Part shown: in pieces, positions 7,849-14,226 of the stretch
How positions within the stretch are numbered: position 1 is the first letter of the stretch
Layout: the number at the start of each line of letters is the position of its first letter
DNA from: Hyphomicrobium sp.
Lineage (GTDB): Bacteria > Pseudomonadota > Alphaproteobacteria > Rhizobiales > Hyphomicrobiaceae
Assembly (NCBI RefSeq): GCF_020852195.1
Contig: NZ_JADZBI010000137.1
Location: forward strand, 67,433-104,125
Reading direction: 5' to 3'
Length of the DNA stretch: 36,693 nucleotides
Program-made: the position numbers and the translations under genes
The notes under the pieces: model-generated
The model's database searches: none
Seen by the model: the letters and a program-made list of their open reading frames with translations, nothing else
What the model was told of the DNA's origin: nothing

Positions 7849-7874
7849 GGCCGCGGCGCATCAGCGCCGTGGCC
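7849..7874. terminator. Strong GC-rich hairpin between the oxidoreductase and NADP-reductase genes
   Basis: GGCCGCGGCGC and GCGCCGTGGCC form an 11-bp stem with one G-U pair around an ATCA loop, 70 bases after the molybdoenzyme stop and 31 bases before the reductase start. No T-run follows. It may attenuate or end the upstream transcript, or occlude the weak ribosome-binding region of the downstream gene. Confidence 0.45.
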
Positions 7875-7904
7875 AAGGGAAGTTTGTGCAAACGGACACA
7901 TCAC

Positions 7905-8678
7905 ATGTCAGCTTTCACGACCGAATCCGTGCTTGCCGTCAGGCACTGGACCGATACCGTCTTCAGCTTCACCGCCACGCGCAGCCCGACCCTGCGCTTC
8001 GAGAGCGGGCAGTTCGTCATGATCGGCCTCGAGGTCGAGGGACGGCCGCTGACGCGCGCCTACAGCATCGCCAGCGCCAGCTATGATGACTACCTTGAGT
8101 TCCTGAGCATCAAGGTTCCGGACGGGCCGCTGACCTCGCGACTGCAGCACATCCGCGAGGGCGACAAGATCCTCGTCGGGCGCAAGCCCACCGGCACGCT
8201 CGTGGTCGACAACCTGAGGGCGGGGCGCGTGCTCTATCTGCTCGGCACGGGGACGGGACTGGCACCGTTCATGAGCCTCATCCGCGATCCGGCGCTCTAC
8301 GAGCGCTTCGAGAAGGTCGTGCTCGTGCACGGCTGCCGGCTCGTCTCGGAGCTGGCCTACGGCGACCGGATCATGCACGAGCTGCCCAGGGACGAATACC
8401 TGGGCGAAGCCATCCGCGAGAAGCTCATCTACAGTCCGACGGTGACGCGCGAGCCGTTCAAGGTCACGGGGCGCATCACCGACCTCGTCGTCTCGGATGC
8501 GTTCTACGGCGACCTGGCGCTGCCGCCGCTCTCGGCCGAACACGACCGCGTCATGATCTGCGGCGGACCCGACATGCTGCGCGATCTCAAGGCCTTCTAC
8601 ATCGCCAAAGGGTTCACGGAGGGCAGCCTCAGCGAGCCCGGCGAGTTCGTGATCGAGAAGGCGTTCGTCGAGAAGTGA
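7905..8678 (+). CDS. fpr: Ferredoxin/flavodoxin--NADP+ reductase
   Basis: The enzyme transfers electrons between NADPH and ferredoxin or flavodoxin through FAD. The 257-residue product has the bacterial FPR layout: an FAD-binding beta-barrel with R51-A-Y-S54 (the RxYS flavin motif), then an NADP domain with the GTGTGLAPFMSL nucleotide-binding turn, HGCR, and MICGGPDML near the end. It terminates in AFVEK, the extended C-terminus typical of subclass IA enzymes such as that of Azotobacter, rather than the short end of E. coli Fpr. The ATG at 7905 gives the family's length of about 257. An upstream in-frame ATG at 7869 adds 12 atypical residues. The ribosome site is weak (CGGAC). In proteobacteria this enzyme often serves oxidative-stress or biosynthetic electron transfer. 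Confidence 0.93.
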   Translation: MSAFTTESVLAVRHWTDTVFSFTATRSPTLRFESGQFVMIGLEVEGRPLTRAYSIASASYDDYLEFLSIKVPDGPLTSRLQHIREGDKILVGRKPTGTLVVDNLRAGRVLYLLGTGTGLAPFMSLIRDPALYERFEKVVLVHGCRLVSELAYGDRIMHELPRDEYLGEAIREKLIYSPTVTREPFKVTGRITDLVVSDAFYGDLALPPLSAEHDRVMICGGPDMLRDLKAFYIAKGFTEGSLSEPGEFVIEKAFVEK

Positions 8679-8764
8679 CACCGACCCGCCCGGTGATGGC
8701 GGCGGTCGTGGCCGGCGCGGCACACCGGATCTAATTCGTCTACTGCCGATTGCTCCCGCAATGA

Positions 8765-8786
8765 CGCCGTGATTAGCATCACGGCG
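8765..8786. promoter_or_regulatory. Perfect hairpin between fpr and the next gene
   Basis: CGCCGTGAT-TAGC-ATCACGGCG is a perfect 9-bp stem with a 4-base loop, 87 bases after the fpr stop and 27 bases before the next start. No T-tract follows on the plus strand. It may be an fpr transcript end or an operator or 5'-UTR structure of the downstream gene. Confidence 0.45.
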
Positions 8787-8812
8787 GTTGTGTGCGGGTG
8801 CCGGGGGGTGTC

Positions 8813-9481
8813 ATGCGTGGCGTGCGGTCGAGTGCTTGGGCGCTGGTGGCGGCGCTCGCCTTTCCTTCCAGCGCCCTTGCCGATGCCATCGCCGACAACC
8901 TCAACGTCTACCGGATGAGCCCGCCGCTCGCGGCCTATACGCCAGGCACCATCGCGCGGGGGCATTTCGACAAGCGCACCTTCCAGCGGACCGGCGAGAA
9001 ACTGCTCAAGCTCAACGTCGTGCGCTGCCGGGCGCCGTTCGACAAGGACGGCATCGAGGAGAACCTCGACAGCGCCGCGTTCGCGGTGCGCGACCAGAAG
9101 ACGTTCGGGCTCTCCGCCGGCTGGGCGAGCCTGCTCAACGCCAACTTCAAGGGCTCGTACGTCGAGGACGTCACGCTGACGTTTACCGGGACGATCTACG
9201 AGTACACGGAGGACAAGCTCGCCGCACTGCGCAAGCGGTGCCTCGGGTCGGCGAACCCGCAGGGCGACCAGGGCCGCTTCCAGTTCCAGATCGTGCGCCA
9301 GGCGGTCGGGCGTTTCGAGTACCAGATCAAGTACACGCAGGCGGCCAGCGCCGGCCTCAAGGTCGACATCGTCAACAAGCTTGCCGCGGAGCTCGGTGGC
9401 TCGAGCGAAATCGACCGCGCAGGAAAGATCACCATTCCGCGCGGGGCAATGGCCTATCCGCTCTGGCGAGAGGACTGGTAG
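8813..9481 (+). CDS. Exported protein of unknown function
   Basis: The 222-residue product starts with a signal peptide (MRG, a hydrophobic stretch of about 18 residues, cleavage likely after SSALA before DAIADN), so it should be periplasmic or outer-membrane associated. The mature region has no domain I recognise. It contains a pair of cysteines far apart (VVRCRAPF and KRCLGSAN) that could form a disulfide, and an alternating polar/hydrophobic pattern (FQFQIVRQAVGRFEYQIKYTQ) suggestive of beta strands. The ATG at 8813 is preceded by GGGGGG. A GTG at 8792 would add seven residues. Its 3' end overlaps the end of the convergent RND exporter gene by 28 bases. Confidence 0.75.
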   Translation: MRGVRSSAWALVAALAFPSSALADAIADNLNVYRMSPPLAAYTPGTIARGHFDKRTFQRTGEKLLKLNVVRCRAPFDKDGIEENLDSAAFAVRDQKTFGLSAGWASLLNANFKGSYVEDVTLTFTGTIYEYTEDKLAALRKRCLGSANPQGDQGRFQFQIVRQAVGRFEYQIKYTQAASAGLKVDIVNKLAAELGGSSEIDRAGKITIPRGAMAYPLWREDW

Positions 9482-11949
9482 CGGCCCACCGGCTCGACGT
9501 CCTCCGCGGTCGGCTGCTTGCGTCCGCCGAGCGGGAAGTGGCGGCGGAAGAGCGCGACGGTGGCCGGCAGGATGACGAGCTGACCCACGAGCGAGGCAAA
9601 GAGGCAGATGGCCGCCAGCTCCCCGAAGAGCCGTAGCGACGGGAGGTCGGACAGCACGGTGACGCCGAGCCCCAGCGCCAGCACGATCGTCGTGAGGATG
9701 ACCGCCGGGCCGATGTGATGGGCCGTTCGGGCCAGGGCCTCGCGCGCGGGGTCCGGCTTCATGGCGGCATCGTCGTCGGCGCCGCGCAGGCGATATTTCC
9801 CGTCATCGAGCTCGGCCTTTGCCGCTGCCTCGGCGACGCGCTCCTCCTCCAAGCGGAAGCGGTTCAGGAAGTGAATGGTGGAATCGATCGCGAGCGAGAA
9901 CGCCACGGTGATGGCGACGATGGAGGCGAACTGCAGGCCCTGGCCTGAGTAGTACAAGATCGCGCCGGTGGCGAAGATCGGGAACAGCGACGGCAGAACG
10001 CTCGACACGCCGACCATCAGCGAGCGCAGAGCGAGCCCCAAGAAGATGAAGACCAGGAAGATGTCGCCGACGAGGCCCCAGGTCAGCTCGCTGATCAGGG
10101 TGGCGGAGTTGCGCGCGGCGATGGCAGGCAGGCCGGTGACTGAGATTTCGTAGCCGGGATGGCGCTTGCGCACCGCGTCGAGCGCGTGGTCGATCTTCTC
10201 CACCACGGGCAGGATCTCGCTGGCGTCGATGTCGGGCAGGCGGGCGGTGACGAGCACAGCCGTCTCGTCCTCGGTGAGGAAGCGGTGCCGCAGGTGCTCG
10301 GGCAGGATGCGCACATAGCGCTGGATGTTGGCGATGCTGGGGTCGCCCGCCTCCTTGAGCCAGCGCCGCAGGCTCTCCATCGACCACACGTTGCCGAGAC
10401 CCGCCTGGGCTTCCAGGATCTCGTGCGCCTCGGCGATGACGGAGAGCGTGCGCTCCTCATAGAGCTTGATCGGCGGCGAGCCGTCGGCGTTGAGAGCGTC
10501 GCCGCCCTTCCATTCGATCATGACGTGCACGGGGTTGGCGCCGGTCAGCTTCTCATCGAGGCTGCCAGTGGCGGCCAGCGCCTGCTCCTTGTCCGGCACC
10601 TGATCGGCCAGGCGGTACATGGGCTTCAGGCTGAAGAAGGCATGTCCGGTGCCGGCGACCACGGCGAGTCCGAGGAGCACGAAGGCGAGCGGGCGCGCGC
10701 CGACGAAGCCGATCACCCTGTCGCTCAGGCGCTGCAGGACGCCGACGCCGCCTTCCTCGCGCTCGTGCGGGTCGACCTCGGCGGCCGGCTCGCGGCGCAC
10801 GAGGAGGGCTGCGAGCGTCGGCACGACCACGGCGACGGCCGTGTAGGAGATGAAGACGGCCATCAGCGCAGCAAGCCCGAAGGTGCGGATCAGCGCGGAT
10901 TCGGCAAAGGCGAACGAAACGAGCGCGATGGCCTGGTTCATGGCCGTCAGCAGGCAGGCGGGGGCCACGTCGCGCACGGCGTTGCGCGCCGCCTCGATGC
11001 GATCGACCCCGGCCAGGATGTCGCGGCGGATGGCGAACACGAGGTGCATGGAATCCGAGAACCCCGACACCAGGATCAGCGGCGTGATGACGTTGATGAA
11101 CAGGTTCAGGCGGAAGTCGAGACCGCCCAGCACGCCAAGCGTCCACAGGATGGCAATGGTGGGCCCTAGCACGGCGATGAGGGTCAGCGACAGGCGGCGG
11201 AAGAACAGGTAGGCGATGGCGAAGCCGGCGATGAAGCCGAGGCCGTTGTAGACGAGGCGGTCGCGCTCGACCGCGTTCCTGATCTCGAGTTGCATGACCG
11301 GCGCGCCCGTCAGCTTGGCGGTGAGCCCTGAGCCCGCAAGTTCCCGATCCACCACCTCCTTGATGCCGTTGATGACGACCTTGGCCGTGCGCTCCTTGAC
11401 CGTGGCGCGGTCGAGCGCGATGACGATCAGCGCCAGATCACCCTCGTCGGAGAGGAACTTGCCCTTGACGATATCGTTGTTGGCGAGGGCGTCGATGATG
11501 TCGGCATAGGCGGCGTTGTCCTCGGGCAGCTCGTCGGGAACGATGGGTGCCGCGTAACCGTTGGCATCGGGAATGCTGCGCGCCGAGAGCATCGAGACGA
11601 GGCCACCGACGCCGTCGGTGAGCTGCAGCTCGACCACCGCGTTGCGGAACACCTCGAGGCGCTCGCGCGAGAGGATGGCGTTTCCTTCCACGACCACGAG
11701 CACGTCGTACTCGCTCGAGGGGAAGCGGCGGTCGATCTCCTCATACTGGCGGAACTCGGCGGTGTCGGTGCGGAACAGCTCGGACAGGCTGTCGTCGACG
11801 CTGAGCCTGGACACACCAAGAAGCGCGAGCGCCGTCAGCACAGCAATGAGCCCCGCCGCGATATAGGGCGCCCTCAACGCGATCAGGCCCAGGCGATCGA
11901 GGCCGAACGAGAACAGAAACGATCGGCGCGGTGTGTCGGTGTCGGCCAT
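9454..11949 (-). CDS. RND superfamily exporter, MMPL type (COG1033-like)
   Basis: The 831-residue product has the duplicated RND/MMPL plan. TM1 (around 20-42) is followed by a large periplasmic loop (SVDDSLSELFRTDTAEFR ... about 45-240). Five closely packed helices follow (about 250-400, with GFAIAYLFFRRLSLT and a GFSDSMHLV motif). The second half repeats this, with a helix near 455, a second loop, and a final five-helix bundle (ITVAFSLAIDSTIHFLNRF) ending in GQLVILPATVALF. The conserved polar residues DS in helix 4 of each half are where RND pumps place proton-relay residues. The start at 11949 puts the first helix near the N-terminus. Upstream in-frame codons to 12198 are not typical. Substrate unknown. 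The N-terminus does not resemble hopanoid transporter HpnN as I remember it. Confidence 0.88.
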   Translation of the reverse strand: MADTDTPRRSFLFSFGLDRLGLIALRAPYIAAGLIAVLTALALLGVSRLSVDDSLSELFRTDTAEFRQYEEIDRRFPSSEYDVLVVVEGNAILSRERLEVFRNAVVELQLTDGVGGLVSMLSARSIPDANGYAAPIVPDELPEDNAAYADIIDALANNDIVKGKFLSDEGDLALIVIALDRATVKERTAKVVINGIKEVVDRELAGSGLTAKLTGAPVMQLEIRNAVERDRLVYNGLGFIAGFAIAYLFFRRLSLTLIAVLGPTIAILWTLGVLGGLDFRLNLFINVITPLILVSGFSDSMHLVFAIRRDILAGVDRIEAARNAVRDVAPACLLTAMNQAIALVSFAFAESALIRTFGLAALMAVFISYTAVAVVVPTLAALLVRREPAAEVDPHEREEGGVGVLQRLSDRVIGFVGARPLAFVLLGLAVVAGTGHAFFSLKPMYRLADQVPDKEQALAATGSLDEKLTGANPVHVMIEWKGGDALNADGSPPIKLYEERTLSVIAEAHEILEAQAGLGNVWSMESLRRWLKEAGDPSIANIQRYVRILPEHLRHRFLTEDETAVLVTARLPDIDASEILPVVEKIDHALDAVRKRHPGYEISVTGLPAIAARNSATLISELTWGLVGDIFLVFIFLGLALRSLMVGVSSVLPSLFPIFATGAILYYSGQGLQFASIVAITVAFSLAIDSTIHFLNRFRLEEERVAEAAAKAELDDGKYRLRGADDDAAMKPDPAREALARTAHHIGPAVILTTIVLALGLGVTVLSDLPSLRLFGELAAICLFASLVGQLVILPATVALFRRHFPLGGRKQPTAEDVEPVGRYQSSRQSG

Positions 11950-12381
11950 GCATCGTCCAGGCACGTTCGAGTTCGATGGAGGGATGCTCGGGTGTGAACG
12001 TGCTCCACGCTGCGTCTTGCACCCCGCACTTGGCGCAGTGACCCGACGCCATCCAGCTACCGGGGGCTTCAACGCAGACTTCAAAGCGATTGTTTCTTGC
12101 GGCGCTTCCATGTCGCGGCTGACGTCGAACGCGGCCCGCCTGCGGCGCTGGAATCGCCCTTTGCGGCAGAGCGTGACACCGGCCGATGGGCGGTGCAAGG
12201 CTCCGCCCGGCGCCGTCCCGCTCTATTCGCCGGGCCGTTGCGGGCGGGTATCGAACATTCTAATTTCACCGTCCCTTGCCTGTCGCGCGATTGCGCTCCA
12301 GGCATTTGATCGGACCGCTGATTCACGCCTCGGACTGGTGGGGTCCTGGGCGATCATGGCTTGGGAGAGGATCAACGGCCC
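11950..12381. other. 432-base divergent intergenic region, no gene seen
   Basis: This region separates the minus-strand RND exporter from the plus-strand TusA-like gene and must hold both promoters. Translations in all frames are short or Arg/Pro-rich shadows without ribosome sites. I see no RNA gene and no strong palindrome. An AT-richer patch near 12255-12272 (GAACATTCTAATTTC) is the most promoter-like segment. Confidence 0.5.
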
Positions 12382-12630
12382 ATGGCGTCCGATCCGGCCG
12401 TCACATCGCTCGATGCCATCGGCCTCACATGCCCGCTGCCGGTCCTCAAGGCCCGCAAGGCGCTGGCCGGGATGGCGCCGGTCGCGGTGCTCGAGGTGCT
12501 GGCCAGCGACCCCGGCGCGGCTGAGGATTTCGCTGCCTTCTGCAAGGCCACCGGGCATCGCCTGGTCGGGCAAAGTGCCGCTGCCGGCGTGCACAGGTTC
12601 CTGATCCGCAAGGCCGCCGAGGGAGCCTGA
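12382..12630 (+). CDS. TusA/SirA-family sulfur-carrier protein
   Basis: TusA-family proteins carry persulfide sulfur on a conserved cysteine for tRNA thiolation, molybdenum-cofactor metabolism or sulfur oxidation. The 82-residue product has the diagnostic N-terminal motif LDAIGLTCPLPVLKARK, with the sulfur-carrying cysteine at residue 17 in the CPxP turn. A two-layer alpha/beta sandwich pattern follows (VLEVLASDPGAAEDFAAFCKATGH ... FLIRKA). The ATG at 12382 places the motif at the family's usual distance from the N-terminus. A GAGAGG box lies about 11 bases upstream, and a TTG at 12361 would extend it by seven residues. It appears to be a lone gene. Which sulfur pathway it serves cannot be told from context. 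Confidence 0.9.
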   Translation: MASDPAVTSLDAIGLTCPLPVLKARKALAGMAPVAVLEVLASDPGAAEDFAAFCKATGHRLVGQSAAAGVHRFLIRKAAEGA

Positions 12631-12664
12631 GCCGCGGCGCCCACGCATGATCGCGCCCTAGCCC

Positions 12665-12694
12665 TTGACACCACGGGGAGCCACCTCGCATAAG
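12665..12694 (+). promoter_or_regulatory. Possible sigma-70 promoter of tRNA-Val
   Basis: A perfect TTGACA hexamer (12665-12670) is followed after 17-18 bases by GCATAA/CATAAG as a weak -10. A start site near 12700 would give a leader of about 55 bases before the tRNA. Confidence 0.45.
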
Positions 12695-12756
12695 GGGCAC
12701 CTTGCACGCCAGAGCCGTGCATCCGACCGCATCTCCTTTTCAACGGCAGCGGTCCC

Positions 12757-12831
12757 GGGCGGTTAGCTCAGCGGGAGAGCACACGCTTCACACGCGTGGG
12801 GTCACTGGTTCAATCCCAGTACCGCCCACCA
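12757..12831 (+). tRNA. tRNA-Val (anticodon CAC)
   Basis: A full cloverleaf folds by eye. The acceptor arms are GGGCGGT and ACCGCCC, the D arm is GCTC/GAGC, and the anticodon stem is CACGC/GCGTG around loop TTCACAC. The anticodon CAC is at 12789-12791. The T arm is ACTGG-TTCAATC-CCAGT, and the discriminator A is followed by an encoded CCA ending at 12831. CAC reads the valine codon GUG, which is abundant in a high-GC genome. The 3' end of the gene abuts an AT-rich patch and a truncated gene, as is often seen at tRNA-associated integration sites. Confidence 0.97.
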
Positions 12832-12952
12832 TGCACTTCGTTCAGATAAAAGCCCTCGTGTTTCTTCAACTACTTAACTCAAAAGTTAGGTGCCACACTG
12901 GGTGCCCACGTTTTTATCAGCTGACGGACTATAATACTTTTGTGTTCTTCAA
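12832..12952. other. AT-rich junction between tRNA-Val and a truncated MFS gene
   Basis: This short patch is clearly richer in A and T than its surroundings. It holds an inverted repeat TAACT-CAAA-AGTTA, and near-identical direct repeats TGTTTCTTCAA (about 12859-12869) and TGTTCTTCAA (12943-12952). The second ends exactly where the truncated MFS reading frame stops. It looks like a recombination scar, possibly left by an element that used the tRNA gene, but no integrase gene is present in the window. Confidence 0.45.
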
Positions 12953-13270
12953 TCACTTGAACAACAGGCAGTCGAGGCCGATCCGCTTCAGGAATCTGGG
13001 ACGCTTTGCAAGGTTGCGAAGTGAGAACGGCGCACGCGCACCGGCGCCGCGCTCCATTCCGCCAAGGAAGATCACGGACAGTGCCGCAACCGCTCCAAGA
13101 GACGCGAGGCCGAGGAAGATGCCAGTCCAGCCGATGGTTTCGGTGACGGCGACCATCACGCCGCCGCCGAGGATGGCGCCGGCGCAGAACGAAACGATCT
13201 TGCATGCCGCCGCGATCGCCCGTTGGCGCTCGTCGACGGAATCGACGATGAGCACCTCAAGCGTGCCGTC
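12953..13270 (-). pseudogene. Central fragment of an MFS transporter (RhtX/FptX/AmpG-like)
   Basis: The frame from 13270 to the TGA at 12953 encodes about 105 residues resembling the middle of siderophore/muropeptide MFS importers: DxxxxxxVDERQRAIAAA, then a glycine-rich helix GAILGGGVMVAVTETIGWTG, another hydrophobic helix, and a KRPRFLKRIGLDCLLFK segment that in complete proteins leads into the next helix. The first third (start codon and helices 1-3) and the whole second half are absent. There is no ribosome site, and the frame simply continues from the stop codon of the preceding gene. I therefore call it a gene remnant. Placed directly after a siderophore receptor cluster, it was probably the inner-membrane importer of that system. 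Confidence 0.65.
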
Positions 13271-13780
13271 TCAGCCACGGCGACGCCGCATTCTGGTCGC
13301 GATGAGCGCGGCAATGAGGCCGGTCGCTGCCATCAGCGGCAAGCCGATAAGGAAGCCGACCGCATGAAAGCCGTAATCCTTGTACTCCGCCGCGCCCTCG
13401 GTTCCCGGGATGACGAGAAACGAGGGAGTTAGCCAGCATACGACCAGCCAGTCGATGAGCACGAGGTCGACGAGACCGAACACCAGGACGATGCCCGCCG
13501 CATTGGCAAACCCACTCCAGAACCCGAGGCCGGGATTGCGCCCGAGCAACCGCACTGTCGAGAGGATCGGAACGCCGAAGAACAGCGGCAGGAACAGCAC
13601 GGAATAGGCCCACGTCAGCGCGACCTCGCGCTCGGTCTTGGGCGGCACCTTATCCTGAAGGCTCTGCGGCGCATCGTGGAGCCAGATTCGCGGCTCATGC
13701 CACAGGCTGATGAAGATCAGCACCGTCAGCACGGCCGACGGCGCGAGCCCGGTCACGATGATGCTTCGCGCGAGCGTCAT
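13271..13780 (-). CDS. Four-helix membrane protein in the siderophore cluster
   Basis: The 169-residue product has about four hydrophobic helices (around 5-26, 52-70, 83-115 and 138-160), a periplasmic-type loop with several Trp and His (WHEPRIWLHDAPQ), and a basic end RMRRRRG that suggests a cytoplasmic C-terminus. I do not recognise the family. The ATG at 13780 overlaps the stop of the upstream gene by four bases (ATGA), so the two are translationally coupled and belong to the receptor operon. Its TGA (13271-13273) is followed in the same frame by the MFS-like pseudogene. A role in inner-membrane handling of the ferri-siderophore, for example as an accessory or reductase-like protein, is only a guess from the neighbours. 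Confidence 0.75.
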   Translation of the reverse strand: MTLARSIIVTGLAPSAVLTVLIFISLWHEPRIWLHDAPQSLQDKVPPKTEREVALTWAYSVLFLPLFFGVPILSTVRLLGRNPGLGFWSGFANAAGIVLVFGLVDLVLIDWLVVCWLTPSFLVIPGTEGAAEYKDYGFHAVGFLIGLPLMAATGLIAALIATRMRRRRG

Positions 13781-14223
13781 GAGCCAGCCAGCAGCTTCTT
13801 CGCGAGAGCCTGGGCCTCATCCATGGTGGCAACGGCCTCGAACGGAAAGCTGAACTTGGTGCTGTTGGTCAGGGCCTCGCGCTGCACGAGCTTGCGAGCT
13901 TCAGCGTCGGCGACGACGTAGATGTTGCCGCGGCACACTCTGTTGTAGCGCTCACGGTACCGCTTCATCCATTTGGCGCCCTCCTTCTTCTGCTCCGGGT
14001 CCTCACGCGGGTCCTTGAGGTATGCGGCGAGGTCGAGGATGGCGACAAAGGGTTCGTCGCGAGCGATCGCGAGCTCGAAACCGGCAATCCAGCGGCGCAT
14101 GCCGTCGGAACCGAATGCGGCGTAGCCCGGCAAGCGCGCGATGACCACCGGCCATCCCGAGAAATCGTAGAGATCGGCCAGATCGTCTTCCGTATAGGGA
14201 GGTGCGATTGCATCGTCTGCCAT
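13777..14223 (-). CDS. Cytoplasmic protein of unknown function in the siderophore cluster
   Basis: The 148-residue product has no signal peptide or membrane helix. It opens with DFSGWPVVIARLPGYAAFG and then alternates predicted strands and helices (PFVAILDLAAYL, NIYVVADAEARKLVQ, KFSFPFEAVATMDEAQALAKKLL). That is a small alpha/beta pattern reminiscent of STAS/SpoIIAA-like proteins, although I cannot confirm the fold. A charged middle (KDPREDPEQKKEGAKWMKRYRERYNRV) resembles a long helix. The start lies three bases from the receptor stop codon (14227) and its end overlaps the next gene by four bases, so it is part of the receptor operon. Function unknown. Confidence 0.75.
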   Translation of the reverse strand: MADDAIAPPYTEDDLADLYDFSGWPVVIARLPGYAAFGSDGMRRWIAGFELAIARDEPFVAILDLAAYLKDPREDPEQKKEGAKWMKRYRERYNRVCRGNIYVVADAEARKLVQREALTNSTKFSFPFEAVATMDEAQALAKKLLAGS

Positions 14224-14226
14224 GCG

